Origin: Apium graveolens
Taxonomy: Eukaryota > Streptophyta > Magnoliopsida > Apiales > Apiaceae
Direction of reading: 5' to 3'
DNA: 64,000 bases
NCBI RefSeq assembly: GCF_009905375.1
Contig: NC_133653.1
Span: forward strand, 88,215,004-88,279,003
The position numbers were made by a program, and so were the translations under genes. Position 1 is the stretch's first letter, and each line of letters starts with the position of its first letter. Shown here piece after piece: positions 24,901 to 37,279 of this stretch. The notes under the pieces were generated by a model. It was given only the letters and a program-made list of their open reading frames with translations, was not told the origin of the DNA and made no database searches.

Positions 24901-25165
24901 GGGAAAAACTCGGGTCCTGGAGAGGAGCTCGGGGACTGGATGTAGGGGTGAGCGAATCTATTAGAGGTTGCGCCATCGCGAACCAGGATAAATCTCCCGT
25001 GTGGTATTTTCTTCCTTGTCTTTTATTTCAGCATACATAATCTGCATCGGGAAAATATTTAAAACGGGATAAATATTTTTAAAATGCCATAATAATTTTT
25101 AAATTGGTAATTAAGCTATTCAACCCCCCTTCTAGCTTAAAATAGCCTTTTTACGGGACCTAACA
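21954..25165 (+). repeat. Copia Z 3' LTR
   Basis: This 3212-bp partner of 6415-9619 is alignable by eye from end to end with scattered substitutions and small indels. It carries the TATA box at 23197 and its own copy of the stem-loop array. It ends GGGACCTAACA before the ACATC duplication. Confidence 0.92.
23685..24115 (+). repeat. Stem-loop array in Z (3' LTR copy)
   Basis: This is the second copy of the array at 8150-8575. In the fourth unit the closing arm reads CGTGGGAAAAACTTAA here but GTGGTAAAAACTTAA in the 5' LTR, so this copy keeps better pairing. Confidence 0.6.
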
Positions 25166-25170
25166 ACATC
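25166..25170. repeat. TSD of element Z, right copy (ACATC)
   Basis: This is a perfect match to 6410-6414. Confidence 0.9.
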
Positions 25171-25606
25171 ATTATCACTGTGAGAATTAATTATGACACA
25201 ACATACATGTAGAATCTCACATTGGGTCTGTCCAGTACCATGTACATATACATATGTCTGTGTTTTTGACTTTAGTATCACTATACCTATGATCAATGAG
25301 ATGTGATCATTAGTCAACAAACACATCAGTCTTAATGCATTATTATTGTCCCTTAATAATAATATTTGACTAGGGACTTTTAGGAATATTGATACTATTC
25401 TCATAATCTCATTTCTAAGTCACGTACCTAGAGATAGAGAATTGCATATCATATTCCAAGGACATTTATTGATCTAACATTTACATCGCAGTAAATTAAG
25501 AATTAATAAATTATAGAGAGAATAATCGATAGAACATAAACATTAATAATCCTAATGTTTTAAACTAAAACATCATAGTGTTGTCTCTAGGACACAAACA
25601 CTAACA
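25171..25606 (-). repeat. Copia Y 3' LTR, proximal part
   Basis: It matches the end of the Y 5' LTR (36454-36892) and ends ...CACTAACA. On the minus strand this is the start of the 3' LTR, directly after the polypurine tract. Together with 5303-6414 it restores the length of the 5' LTR (about 1543 against 1558 bp). Confidence 0.88.
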
Positions 25607-25619
25607 ATCTCCCACTTAC
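25607..25619 (-). other. Polypurine tract of Y
   Basis: The minus-strand GTAAGTGGGAGAT lies directly before the 3' LTR. Confidence 0.75.
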
Positions 25620-27122
25620 ACTAGAGCCAATTACCCTTGTATCTAATACTCATGGAACTAGTATGACCATCGTACTTCTGCTGCGACAAAGCCTTAGTCA
25701 GTGGGTCAGAAACACTATCATTACTATGCACTTTATATTTATATCTCCTTAATCATTAATCTCATTAATAAGGCGATATTGCCAAAGGACATGCCTAAAC
25801 AGTCTCCATGGTTGTTTTAAAAAAATATCAGTATATTCGGCTTCCATAGAATTATCAATGTTCTTGCTATGAACTATTCAAGCTAACATCAATTATATTT
25901 AGAAAAAACACAAAACAGACATAAACTCATAATCATCGTTGTCTGTCCAAAAATTAGGTTCAGAAATTAGTATCAATGTAACCCTTTATAACCAGTTCCC
26001 TATCTTCTCCATATACCAAAAATAAAGCTTTAGTCCTCTTTAAGTACTTAAGAATATTCTTGAAAACTATCAAGTGACCCTCACCTGGATTAGACTGGTA
26101 TCTGATCGTCATGCTCAAAGCATACGAAACAGCTGGATAAATACATATCATTGCACACATTATAGATCCAATTGTTAAAGCATAGGGAGCTTTCTCAAAC
26201 GGCCTTTATCATCTAATGATTTAGGGGCCAGATATCTTTTGAGATCACTATCCCATGAGACATCGAAATATATCATTTCTTTATCTCCTAAATCCTAAAA
26301 TGATGCAATATTTTATCAATGTATGTACTCCGACTAGGTCGATTAATCTTTTCAATCTATCTCTATAGATCTTGATCCCTAATATATAGGTAGCATCGCC
26401 TAAGTCTTTCACCGAGAAACTATTTCTCAACCAAGTCTTAACAGCCTGTAGAGAAGGTATGTCATTCCTTATTTGTTATATGTCATCTACATATAATACT
26501 AGGAATTTCACATGGCTCCCACTAACCTTCTTGCAAACACATGTTTCATCTTTGTTTTGAATAAAGCCAAACACTTTGACCGTTTTATCAAAATGAATAT
26601 TCATTCTCCTTGAGGCTTGCTTCAATCTATAAATAGATAGAAGCAATTACAAAATATCTTAGCAAACTTTGGATCAACAAAACTCTCAGGTTGTATCATA
26701 TATACATCCTCTTCAAGTCTCCTATATAAGAAAGCAGTTTTGACATCCATTTGCCAAATCTCTTAGTCAAAGTAAGCAACTATTGCTAAAAAAATCCTGA
26801 TAGACTTGACCATAGTAACCGATGAAAAAGTCTCATCATAGTCTATACCATGAATTTTTTTAAAACTTTTTGCCACTAGTCGCGTCTTATAAGTCTGTAC
26901 TTTATCATCCATGTCAATTTTCTTCTTGAAAATCCACTTACGCCCTATAGGTTTTACCCCTTCGAGTGGATCAACTAAAGTCAATACTTTATTTTGATAC
27001 ATGGATTCCATCTCGGATTTCATGGCCTCTAGCCATCTCTTGGAGTCTGAACTATTCATAGCATCTTGGTAGGTGAGAGGCTTATCATCATCTGTAAGCA
27101 TCACATCACCATCTTGAGTCAA
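25613..27122 (-). pseudogene. Copia Y reverse transcriptase and RNase H
   Basis: Reading leftward: RT start (SKRWLEAMKSEMESM, IGRKWIFKKKID, ARG/Lys-rich KTRLVAKSF, DYDETFSSV), then MDVKTAFL with LEEDVYM, a YVDD motif at 26493-26482, then RNase H pieces (YALSMTIRYQSNPGEGH, KNILKYLKRTKALFLVYG), and the C-terminal DPLTKALSQQKYDGH block close to the polypurine tract. Many stops and shifts lie between 26760 and 26160. It is clearly dead. Confidence 0.82.
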
Positions 27123-28440
27123 AAGAAATTTATAATTTCTCCCAGGCTCATGGTGAATCCTACTAGATCTACAAATAACCTGTGTTTCTTTGACATGATT
27201 ACTTTCAACAATTTGATGTACATCCTGATCTTATTCCAACTCTGGTTCAATGTTATCATGTGGTTCTTGATCTTCATCGAGATGTATTATCCTCCCACTG
27301 ATTTTCTTAGAAAGTAGTTCTCCCTCAAGAAATACAGCCGCCCGAGCAACAAACACTTTATTCCCGGAAGGATTATAAAAACTATACCCTAGTCTCACTT
27401 GGGTATCCCACAAAATAGCATCTATCTAATTTTGGTCCAAGCTTGTCAAAGGCTAAAACGTTTCACGTCCCCAAATTTTCATTAATGACATGCTTTGACA
27501 TTTATCACTCTATATCTCATATGAAGTATTTTGAACCGCTTTAGTCGGAACTTGGTTAAGTGTATATGCAGTCGTTCTAGAGCATAACCCTAGAAACTAA
27601 ATGGAAGATCCGATTGACTTATCATCGATCGCAATATGTCCAACAAGGTACGATTTCTCCTCTCAAAATCTCTATTCCATTGAGGTGTTCCGGAATGAGT
27701 AAGTTATGATACACTATCACACTCCTTCAAGAAACTCTTGAAATTGAGGTTTAAGTATACTCCTCCACGATCTGATCGTAAAACTTTTATACTTTTCCCT
27801 TGTTTATTTTTCTACTTCGTCCTTCTATTCTTTGAACATTACAAAAGAATCAGATTTGTTCTTCATAAGAACCACATATCTATATCTACTGAAATCATCA
27901 GTAAATGTTATGAAGTAGTATAAGCCCCTCTGCCATCATACGTATTAAACCACATACATCATTATGTATAAGTGATATTCGTTCGGTGGCCCTTTCACCT
28001 GATCAGGTAAAAAAAGCTTTAGTCATTTTGCCAATGAGACAAAGTTCGCATCTTCCGTACGATTCAAAATCAAACTTATCCAAGTATTCATCTATATGTA
28101 ACTCAGAAATGTGTTTCTCATTAATATGGCTTAACGATAATGCTAGAGGTAATGTTTGATTTGAGTCAACTTAGAACATATAAATTGTTAACTAATTATG
28201 CAACATTATAAGTCTTATCATTGAAATAGAATAAACAACTATTGTTTATTTAATTAAAATAAAAACCTTTCTTGTCCTGACAAGAAATTGACTTAATGTA
28301 TCCGCTAAAGTCAGGCACGTAATAACAATTTATCAAGTTCTCAATCTCGCCTTATGGGCAACATTAGGTATCGAGTTCCTTCAACTAGAACAATAACTTT
28401 TGCTCCAATTCTAACCCTATACCTGAAACTTGACCATTGC
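27123..28440 (-). pseudogene. Copia Y integrase region
   Basis: Fragments in order leftward: end of the HHCC site (RCELCLIGKMTKAFF, near 28050), the first catalytic Asp block (IHNDVCG), FSRYRYVVLMKNKSDSF, the second Asp block (RSDRGG, near 27770), the Glu region (WNRDFERRNRTLLD, near 27640) and the integrase C terminus (27413-27231; WDTQVRLGYSFYNPSGNKVFVAR). Several stops and shifts separate these. A protease remnant should lie near 28400 but I cannot identify DSG with certainty. Confidence 0.75.
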
Positions 28441-29250
28441 TAGTCTTCTTCTTTAGATCTTCCAAATAAGCTCGACAATTTAACTTCCATTCATCCAGTT
28501 ATTTCCACAGAAATGACAATCATCTCCTTTAGCAACACCATTATTAGGCTTCAAAAGCCCTTTGGTATTGGACTTTGGTTTAGCACCGAATAAGATCAAA
28601 TATTCACCTTGTCTGTCCACTTTCCTTTCCCATTTGCATTCCATGTGTACATCATTAATATGGACGTAATTCATGCATTTACCGTGTTATTTTCAGCAGT
28701 TCTAAACATGCTTAACAACTCAAAGAGTGTTTTGTCTATCTCATTCCTTTTATTCTTAACAAACTGAGAATAAAAGTTGTTCAAAGATCGTTTGATCAAA
28801 TAAAGCTGACTCTCTAAACCATTCTTGAAACCCAAAATATCAAAGTACATATGCCTGTCACCTTTAGAACATGTGGTCCAACCGGATATGATTTTCCCAA
28901 ATGCAAAAGTATAGTGTCTTATTATTGTCAAATCAATCTGATGAGCCTATCCTTCAAACATCTTTTGAAGGTGCTCAATCATATCACAAGCATCATTATG
29001 CTCTTGTTGCTTCTAAAGCTCAGCACTCATAATTACAAGCATGAGACATGAAACATTAGTTATATAATTAATTTGCTTCTGATAAGCATTTTATTCTGCA
29101 CATGTTTCATTCTCAGCTAGATGAAATAAGAGAGGGGTTTGAGTGACATCCTTGAACCCGAGGACAATCCTCAAGTTCCCATGTCAATCGAGGAAATTAT
29201 TTCATGTCAGCTTGTCCTTCTCAAGAACTATTACATAGAGAAGTTATTTG
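28441..29250 (-). pseudogene. Copia Y gag
   Basis: The N-terminal block near 29220-29100 (LEKDKLT*NNFLDWHGNLR) and the central block near 29010-28690 (EHNDACDMIEHLQKMF, then FVKNKRNEIDKTLFELLSMFRTAE) are typical of copia gag. A zinc-finger remnant follows near 28510 (CHFCGNN). In-frame stops occur in each part. Confidence 0.7.
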
Positions 29251-29793
29251 TGTTATTTGTCATTTAATACTTACAATATTAAAGTGCATAAAATGATTTA
29301 GTTTACAGATGATCATTAAATTATGTTCAAGTGATTATTGATATATATATTCACAATATATATCTCCCACTATTTTTATCAAATCAATAGCCCTAACTAT
29401 TAATTCGGAAGAATATCTTCTATATCCTTTCTAGTGAGCCAAGATCCATATTTCACCATGTGTTAGGTCAGCTTTGGCTTTTCTCCTAAAACATGATTAT
29501 TTAGGTAGACAACATTTGTCAATTATATCAATTATATAACTCTTGGATAGCTTGGTGGAACCACATTTGTTCATATTTATCTAATAAATCTCGCCAAACT
29601 CTATTCCTCTAAGTTCACAATCCTACCGTGGTAACTTCAACACATCTCCCACGATATATGGGAGTACTTCGCTTTGGCGAACCCACTCTTGGTCGATCTA
29701 GGGGTTAACGCATTGGACTCATTGGAAGGCATCTAATCAACTTAATATTAACTTTAGGGTTTTTGTTAATTTTAAAACGATCATGATCCCATT
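29251..29793 (-). other. Copia Y leader, gag-proximal part
   Basis: This non-coding leader lies between the gag start and the point where gypsy LTR-T2 is inserted. It is AT-rich and has no open frame on the minus strand that I can relate to anything. Confidence 0.5.
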
Positions 29794-31537
29794 TGTAATA
29801 ACCCCAATTTTTGGAATTTTTGAAACCCTTATGAATAGTGTTTTGCTGATTATGCTGAATAAGAAAACTTTTCATGCCACACTATGTAGGGGTTCTTTTA
29901 TTGATCTTCTGGGATATTATTAGTACTCTATGTGATATATAAGTGTATGTAAAGATCGTCAGAATCCAAATCTGAACACTTTGATTTTTCCCGAAAATCT
30001 ACCAGATATCGAAAGAATTGAGTATAAGGTAACAGGTAAAAAGGATTTAAATTCAAGGATTTTAATAGAGGATCATAAAAGGAATATAATGTATTGAGAA
30101 AGGTTAAGGAAACCTAAGTAATAAGATCTCGGGTATGATCCCTCAAACGATAAACGAAAACGAAAGTTAAGCGAACCGTATAACAGATCAGCGGTCATTA
30201 GCCAAATAAATAAAAGCTAATCAAAGAGATTAGTGGGGATGATGTCATCAAACCAATGAGAAGAGGACAAAGAAGAGAGGGTGACATCACATGGTGACAT
30301 AAGCATGACCAAGCAAGTGTGTTGTTGGTTGAATTAGAACCACACAAAAATTACCATGGTAAAAAGGTAAAAAAATAAATCAAAAGGTCAACCAACCAAG
30401 CCAACACTTCATTTTCACCAAAAACACAAATTTTTTCACCATTCTTCATCTTTGCTCACGGCTTTTCTTCTTTTCCAAAGAAAGAAAAATCAAAAACCTA
30501 GTTCCAAGCTTTGTTAAATTGCAAGGTATTTATCTAAGACTCCTTATGCATAGTTATGGATATCATATAAGTTTGAGCTCCTAAATCCTTCACAATCTCT
30601 TCCTAAAAATCATGGAAGAAGATGGTGAATAGTGTTTTTCAAGAACTAAAATTTTTATTCTTGAAGTTTAGTTTAGTTTAAGCTTGGATAAGGACTTTAA
30701 GGGTGATTCCAAGCCATTCTCTTGATTCTCCACTCTTCAAGGAAGGTATAACCCCTCCAAACCCTAACTTTATTTGAGTAATTAGGTTTAGTTTTGTTGA
30801 TTTTAATTCATGGGAGGCTTGCTTGTTGTGAATGTAGAGATTAGTTAGTTTTGTGAAGTTTTGGAGTGGTAATTCTTGGATTGTTGATTAATGAACTTAA
30901 GTGTAGTTAAATTCAAGTTTAAGAATAAGTATAAATTGTTAATGTTGAGTTGTTAGGGCTGTTATGATGTAGTATGGATGGAGTTTTGATTGGGTTGTGA
31001 TTGTGGATTGATTGTGGGTTTAATTGGAGTGTTTTAAATTTGGGTAATCGCGTAAACATAGCCATCGTAATGTCCGAATTACTTTAGGCTGTTTTTGTTC
31101 TTAACATTAGGACCCGTGAACTCACTGCTAGGTTTTGACCATTGCCATGATTAGATAGTTCATGTTACGAGCTTCGTTTTGATATGCAGTTCGTTTGATT
31201 CCGATGTACGGTTTAGGAGAAACGACCGTTTTAAGTAACGGCGTTTCGCGGCCGAACCATTACCCCTCGCCTTACTTTGAAACCTTGGTTAAGGACCTTA
31301 AATGACTAATTGGGGTATGAAACATTTATGTAAAGTGGATTAGGCAGTTGGTAAGGTACTCACGAAAGAATCGCCTTAAAACTCGTAATGGTTAATTTAT
31401 TAAAAATGGTGGAGCTGAGGGTACTCGAGCGACTTAAGAGAATCATTAAGCGCAAAGCGAGCGTTAGAGTCTAAATTGGTTAAAGTATAGATTTATAAGT
31501 GACTTTGGTTTAATTCCAATTTATATGTTGTTTATAG

Positions 31538-31582
31538 GTTATCAGACTCGTCCCAAGCCATTTATAACCCCCAGTCGCTCAG
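31538..31582 (+). other. Exon-like island with GC splice donor (LTR-T2)
   Basis: These 45 bases lie between TTTATAG and GCAAGT. In the frame starting at 31540 it reads YQTRPKPFITPSRS; T3 reads the same except Lys to Glu, and three of the other base changes between them are silent in this frame. Confidence 0.55.
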
Positions 31583-31930
31583 GCAAGTTTTCTATCCGTT
31601 ATACTGTTGTTGTGATGTATACATTTGTACATGCATTATCTTGTGATAGATGCATAATGGTTATTTAGCAAATTCTTGCGATATATTGTAGCATGTGATA
31701 TGGTATATATGCATGCCTGTTTCGTATTCTTGATACATATATTTGTTGATTCAGTTGATAATACCTATGCTAGAGATAAGCGGTAATTTGCATATACCCT
31801 TAGTATAGGGGACCCAAAGGTGAACTTTTTCTAAAACCGGGAGTCGAGGCTCCCGAGTATCATATATATATATTTATATATATATATATGAATAGTTTTC
31901 AAAACTATGAATCGAATAAGGTTTATTCGA

Positions 31931-32105
31931 TAACTTTATTTTATTATTAAATATTATCTTGAATATTCATTCGAGGGCTTATGACCCCGTTTATTTTATT
32001 ATTGAATATTATTTTGAATATTCATTTGAGGGCTTATGACTCCGTTTATTTTATTAATGAATATTATTTTGGATATTCATTCGAGGACTTATGACTCCGA
32101 TTTTT
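31931..32105 (+). repeat. Tandem repeat of about 58 bp in LTR-T2
   Basis: About three copies of the unit seen in T1 at 13925-14110 (GAATATTCATTCGAGGGCTT...). Confidence 0.65.
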
Positions 32106-33623
32106 ACTAAATAATATTCTTTATTTTATTAAAGAATAATGTGTCGATAATCAAACTTACTTTTGATTATTCAAATAAAGATATTACTTTCATATAAGTA
32201 TATCTTTGGTTATTTAATGTTCATTTCAAGTATAAGTTTTATAACTTCTACTTCAATTATTTTTATAAAGATTATTCTTTATGGGAATATTATTTAAATA
32301 ATAATATTCAGATATTTTCTAATATATTGGGACTGATTTATTTTACTAAATCAGCATCACTCCAAACATTCTTAAAAATGTTTTCGAGTCTTCAAAATGA
32401 TTTTAAAGGTTAGGGCGGATCCCAAAACTCATTTTTATATTTAAGATCTTCCTTTCAAAGGGGATTTAAATATTCGCTCAAAACCTGAGGGATCCGGCTC
32501 TGTGGTATGTTTTATATTCGCAACAAGGTTGCTATTTTGATAAAAGAGTTTTTGATTACTTACCCAATACTCGGGAAGTAAAATTCTTGGAACAAGTTAA
32601 TCCATTAACAGGCATCGCCTGGGAAATATTGGTAAGTTTTCCTTTCCAACTAGATACGACTTCTTGGTGGAGCCGTATCAACAAGTTTCTACTTGGGGAA
32701 AGTGGGGACGAGCTTTACGTTTCAGAGTCATGGATTTCATCTGAACTAGGAGTGGCGTAAGTGGTCGAGTGGCGCCGGCCCAGCCTTATTATATTGGCCC
32801 AAATGGCCTGGAAGTTCCGCTAAGACGGTCCATTCCTTAGAAGTCCAGTGTTCGGTTGACAAGTAAATCCGACAGGTTCTCCTCTACATGTAGAAAATGG
32901 TGGGGTTGTACTACTGCGACTGATCATCGTAAGTGGTCTTCCTGGCGCGACAAACTCCCGTAATGAGTTCATCATCCAATTGGATATTTCTGCAACACTA
33001 CCCAGAGCACTTCGATGGAAAGGCTACGATTGGGCGATTGTTGAGTGTTGGCAGGGTCGAGTTTTCAAAATGATGTTTGCATCAAATGAAGTATCTCGTA
33101 ACTTCATTTTATTTTGATGATATTTTAAAGATTGATTCTATACAAGTTTTGTCTTGTAGCTTAATCTATGGGATGAACTAATTATAACTTGAACGGTGGT
33201 AGTTCAACTAGTATTCGGAAAAGATATAAGTATATTGGAGTATCTTGTAACTTCATCTTTTAAACTTATATCTAGTAAATGATTATCTTATGCATGAAAA
33301 AGATTTTCAGAAAAACGTTGAGACAAGGTTAGATATATGAGATCACCTTACAACGATATTTTTATACAGTTATAAACTGGAACTCTGTGTATATTATGCA
33401 TGGAAGAGGACTTCCAAGATTTTGAAAAGTATATATACATATATACTGAATATTTTGCGACTTGGTCGCGTAAGATATCAACTTGGTTCATTTCTTCTTG
33501 ACCAAGACTTTCATGAGTACTATGAGAATGATCATATATTGTAAATCATTATACATATTATTTTGGTGGGCTTGTTGCTCACCCTTGCTTTCTTCTTTCA
33601 TCACACAACATCAGATAAACAAG

Positions 33624-33776
33624 ATGAACAGGACTAAGCTCCCAATTCGCGAGCGGATAGGAAACGTTCCGCAGTTTCCTATAGGCGTTGATGTCGTTGT
33701 AGCTGAGGTAGGAACTACCAATAGGCTAGGCTTTCAACTTTTGATGTACCAGATTATGTATATTTATGAATTGTAA
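33624..33776 (+). CDS. Small basic ORF in LTR-T2 (50 aa from this start)
   Basis: ATG lies 9 bases after a CATCAG acceptor. The first 28 codons (MNRTKLPIRERIGNVPQFP...) end at GAG|GTAGG (33707/33708), matching the donor in T1 and T3. The protein differs at many sites from T1 yet stays open and keeps the Gly-x-x-Pro-x-x-Pro pattern and the Val-rich end. A longer frame starts at 33483, but that start lies upstream of the acceptor and I prefer 33624. Confidence 0.5.
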   Translation: MNRTKLPIRERIGNVPQFPIGVDVVVAEVGTTNRLGFQLLMYQIMYIYEL

Positions 33777-34019
33777 TAATGGCAAAGAAATGTAAATTTA
33801 TTCAGAAACCCTTTTGAGGTGTAATGGCTTATAATTGTGGAATAAAATGACTTGTGTTATTTTTTGGGTATTCATCTCTGAGACTATAACTTGCGGTGTG
33901 TGTGTTTATTGTGGGTTCACAGTACAGAGTAGTTGATTATTTATTAAGATTGGGTGTTATCGAGGGAAATGGAACTCGTGACAACCCGGATCCCCGACCC
34001 CGGATTTGGGGGTGTTACA

Positions 34020-35321
34020 CCATCATAAAGAGATTCCCAATTTTTCCTTGAATAAAAGACTTCAAATCAATATTTGGCAATGGTTTGATTTCCAGGTAGT
34101 GAGAGAGTCATAACGGTCTCGCTTAAAACCCACAACCTTACAAGTTCAATGAACTCGCTTTTGACAAAATCGCCCCATGTCAGAAACAAAGAAAATTTGT
34201 ATTTTATTCCGTGTTTCATAAACACGAGAATCTCATAATCGTTTGTTCATTTTAAAATCTTGAATCGTTACAGATTATATCTTGTTTAGCAAGCATGACA
34301 TGGGTATCATATCTAATACATACATCCGTAATCTAATTAAGCATGCATCTTTATAAACTACTAAACTACTCTACACATACATTCATCATATGCTCATATA
34401 TATGTAAAGTTCAATAAATAAATGTGGTTGGTTATGGCTTCATCCTATGTGATCTTTATCAAGATAATGACAAAGATCTAGGTCAATCTAAGGTGGAAAA
34501 TAATTACAGGCTAACTATTACATGTCTTCTTTCTTGTATTGCTTCCTTGGATGGCCTCCGTGTGGGATTACCCTTGATCTTCAAATTTTCATGTCTTCAT
34601 GTATATTACAAGAATGAAATATGAAAACTAATCTAATGAACTTACAAAAAGAACTCGAGTTACATTCGAGATTTAATAATTACAAGATTAAACAATATGC
34701 AAGCCGTATTTGAAAAACCAAAATCATTAACCTAAGGTCATAAGCCATAACCATCCATCATGCTCAATTAACACAAACTAACATGTTAAAACACATAATA
34801 TGATCTTAATATATCATACCCATCATGATCTAATCATAAAAACCAAATATTAAAAAAATTAGAAAATTTGAAATTAAATCTGATAACATTAAATCGCAGA
34901 TTACGGGACCTAAACTACGTCAAACGCCTTACAGATCAGTCGATGATAGCTTAAGCTATCAGTTACGTTCAGACGCTAGATTCCATATGAAATAGCTTAT
35001 TCGTTTGCCAAAATCGGACACCAGACACAGATTTCAGCAAATCCACTGCATCCGATTCAGAATCGTTTTAAATATGATTTTTATAATAAGTACAAACACA
35101 AAACATGTATATATCAGTATATATACAGATTATATAATCATCATATGATTATACAACTCTCATGAATATCATATATTCAAAACATATATATACATACGTA
35201 TATATAAATATAACATGTAAAACATACAAAATCGCATACATAACAATCATGGAATATTGTATACATGTTATCATCATAAAACCAGTGAACACATAAACGA
35301 ATTAAACACTTTTCGCAAGTA
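34020..35321 (-). other. Copia Y leader, LTR-proximal part
   Basis: This is a non-coding leader between the primer site and LTR-T2. With 29251-29793 it gives about 1.8 kb of leader before gag. The plus-strand ORF at 34424-34624 is antisense and looks like chance. Confidence 0.5.
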
Positions 35322-35333
35322 GCTCTGATGCCA
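35322..35333 (-). other. Primer-binding site of Y
   Basis: The minus-strand TGGCATCAGAGC starts one base after the LTR end. It differs by one base from the usual initiator Met tRNA complement. Confidence 0.85.
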
Positions 35334-35334
35334 T

Positions 35335-36892
35335 TGTTGGGTTTCGATCATATATACGCAACGGAAACAATAATTAACAACGTAAAAAAATCAGAGCTTT
35401 CGAAACCCACCGCAGGATCCATGCAAAAAACATATATTTAATTCATAGATCAGATTATTTACCTTAAGAAGCTTTACCAATTGGTTGACTAATAGAGATC
35501 CAAAGCTTGTTCAATCACCACGTATCCCGCTCTCGCGATCTACGCTCTATCGGTATCCACACGAATGCTTGAACTCAAGGATTGGATGTGTACTAGCACA
35601 AACCCGTTTCTTCTTGCTCTCTCCACCTACTCTCTTGGTGGCTAGGGTTTTATTAAAAGTCTTGCTTGTAAAATCAGCCACACAAGAGATATTATATAGA
35701 GAGTAGAAAAATGAATTATAACTCTTAACTAATTAGGAGTTATTATTAATTCAAAATTTCTATTTGTATTATAATTAAGTCTCACTTAATTATTTAACAA
35801 ATAAATTTCATAATTAATATTAGTAAATTCGAATATTAATATTTATCTAATTAATTAAGTCATAGTTAATAAATATTATAAATAATTCGAATTACTTTAA
35901 TATAATTTAAATCCAATCTAAATTAAATAATCCTTCAAGCATTCTTAGTGTGTGACCCTATAGGTTATTATTACGTTGACAACAAATTTTAAATCTAATT
36001 TAAAATCGTAAACAATGAGCGGTATATAGTAATACATCATTGCTACCCAAGTAATCATAATTGAATTAGTGATCGATTAAACCTTTTGTGAATAATGTAC
36101 AATGTAATATAATCCTTTTAACCAAATATTATAGATTAAAATAGAGGCATGTAATGTGTCATCCTCATCATAGTTTAATCCAAATTTCCTTGATCAATGA
36201 GTAGACTATCATATCAAATCAACATTTGAGCATGGCCACGCATTTCATAGTCTAGCTCACACAAGAGGCCAATAATATCACTCCTAAAATAGGAGGGTTA
36301 AATCCCATCTAGATCATTCATATTTCTCATACGATTCATAATATACCCAAAGTCCACTTTTATCATTACCCGATCAAGGATAATTTTTAATGGAATTAAT
36401 GTATATTAATTCTCGTATAGAAATATAATGACTTCAGGTCTAAGGACCATTACATCATTATCACTGTGAGGATTACTTATGACACGACATACATGTAGAA
36501 TCTCACATTGGGTCTGTCCAGCACCATGTACATATACATCTGCCTGTGTTTTTGACTTTAGTATCACTATACCTATGATCAATGAGATGTGATCATCAGT
36601 CAACAAACACACCAGTCTTAATGCATTATTATTGTCCCTTAATAATAATACTCGACTAGGGACCTTTAGGAATATTGATATTATTCTCATAATCTCATTT
36701 CTAAGTCACGTACTTAGAGATATAGAATTGCATATCATATTCCAAGGACATTTATTAATTTAACATTTATATTGCAGTAAATTAAGAATTAATAAATTAT
36801 AAAGAGAATAATCGATAGAACATAAACATTAATAATCCTAATGTCTTAAACTAAAACATCATAGCGTTGTCTCTAGGGCACAAACATTAACA
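35335..36892 (-). repeat. Copia Y 5' LTR
   Basis: This is a 1558-bp intact LTR with termini TGTTGGG and ...AACATTAACA on the plus strand. A minus-strand TATATAAT lies at 35698-35691, so U3 is about 1.19 kb and R plus U5 about 360 bp. It is matched by the split 3' LTR and preserves the empty target site of Z. Confidence 0.9.
36406..36690 (-). CDS. LTR-embedded ORF in Y U3 (94 aa), doubtful
   Basis: The ORF reads in the sense direction of Y about 200 bases inside the 5' LTR (start MRIISIFLKVPSRVLLLRD). The 3' LTR copy (25404 to 25171) keeps the same frame open until it is cut by Z. There is no promoter upstream within the LTR that I can see and no family match. It may be a chance ORF kept because the LTRs are young. 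Confidence 0.2.
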   Translation of the reverse strand: MRIISIFLKVPSRVLLLRDNNNALRLVCLLTDDHISLIIGIVILKSKTQADVYVHGAGQTQCEILHVCRVISNPHSDNDVMVLRPEVIIFLYEN

Positions 36893-37230
36893 TCAAGAGC
36901 ATCCCAGATCTTCTTTGTAGTCTTGTAGGCTATAACCCTATTTGACATCACAGAATCAAGACAGTTATGCAAAATGTTTCTTACCTTTGCATCCTTCAGC
37001 ACATCAACTTTCTCTTCTGGTGTCCACTCACTATTTCCCTTCAACTGATAGTATTCAGCAACAGTAGGAGTTGCAGGCACCAGTTTTGTTGGCATTTGGG
37101 GTCCATCATTGATTACGTCGAGGTAGTCTGGATCTGTAGCCTCCAGGTACATGAGCATCTTCACCTTCCACGTAGGATATTCAGCCTTCAGAATGGGGAT
37201 TTTAATACTTGCATACTTGTTCAGAGACAT
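36893..37230 (-). pseudogene. Copia X gag, N-terminal part
   Basis: The start codon is at 37230, 37 bases after the primer site. The protein opens MSLNKYASIKIPILK and contains the gag pattern YPTWKVKMLMYLEA and KKIWDAL before the insertion of Y at 36893. It continues at 5302. No stop is seen in this part. Confidence 0.8.
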
Positions 37231-37266
37231 GTTTAGATCGCTTCTGATTGTAAATTTATCAGTTTA

Positions 37267-37277
37267 CTCGGATACCA
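37267..37277 (-). other. Primer-binding site of X
   Basis: The minus-strand TGGTATCCGAG starts two bases after the LTR end; it differs from the usual TGGTATCAGAG at one base. Confidence 0.75.
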
Positions 37278-37279
37278 AT

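Larger units (their letters stand above)
6415..25165 (+). mobile_element. Copia element Z, complete with 3.2-kb LTRs
   Basis: The element runs 18751 bp: 5' LTR 6415-9619, iMet-type primer site, gag-pol 9699-18032, a 3.9-kb post-pol region, polypurine tract 21940-21953 and 3' LTR 21954-25165, with perfect ACATC duplications. Removing the nested solo LTR leaves about 14.75 kb. The reverse transcriptase and RNase H wording (RYLKGTTNIGLWYPKG, ADIFTKPL) is SIRE/Maximus-like. In the last 610 bases of the two LTRs I count about 16 differences by eye, so insertion was fairly recent but not current. Gag-pol is interrupted by stops, frameshifts and the solo LTR. Confidence 0.92.
29794..34019 (+). mobile_element. 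Giant gypsy solo LTR (LTR-T2)
   Basis: This 4226-bp unit starts TGTAATAACCCC and ends GGGGGTGTTACA. Flanks read CCATT (29789-29793) and CCATC (34020-34024), a duplication with one mismatch. It aligns with LTR-T1 along its length. Signals inside: splice donors near 30526 and 30746 (GGAAG|GTATA), island 31538-31582, tandem repeat 31931-32105 and small ORF 33624. It has no internal domain, so it is a solo LTR, placed in the leader of copia Y in opposite orientation. Confidence 0.9.
5303..36892 (-). mobile_element. Copia element Y (complete, carries nested insertions)
   Basis: This is a minus-strand Ty1/copia element bounded by TCAAG duplications. Layout on the minus strand: 5' LTR 36892-35335, primer site 35333-35322, leader, gag about 29250-28440, integrase about 28440-27230, reverse transcriptase and RNase H 27122-25613, polypurine tract 25619-25607, 3' LTR 25606-25171 continuing at 6414-5303. 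It carries two insertions: element Z in its 3' LTR and a gypsy solo LTR in its leader. All coding parts are broken. The integrase and RNase H style (CKWEIV end next to the LTR) differs from the SIRE-like elements around it; I do not assign a lineage. Confidence 0.85.
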
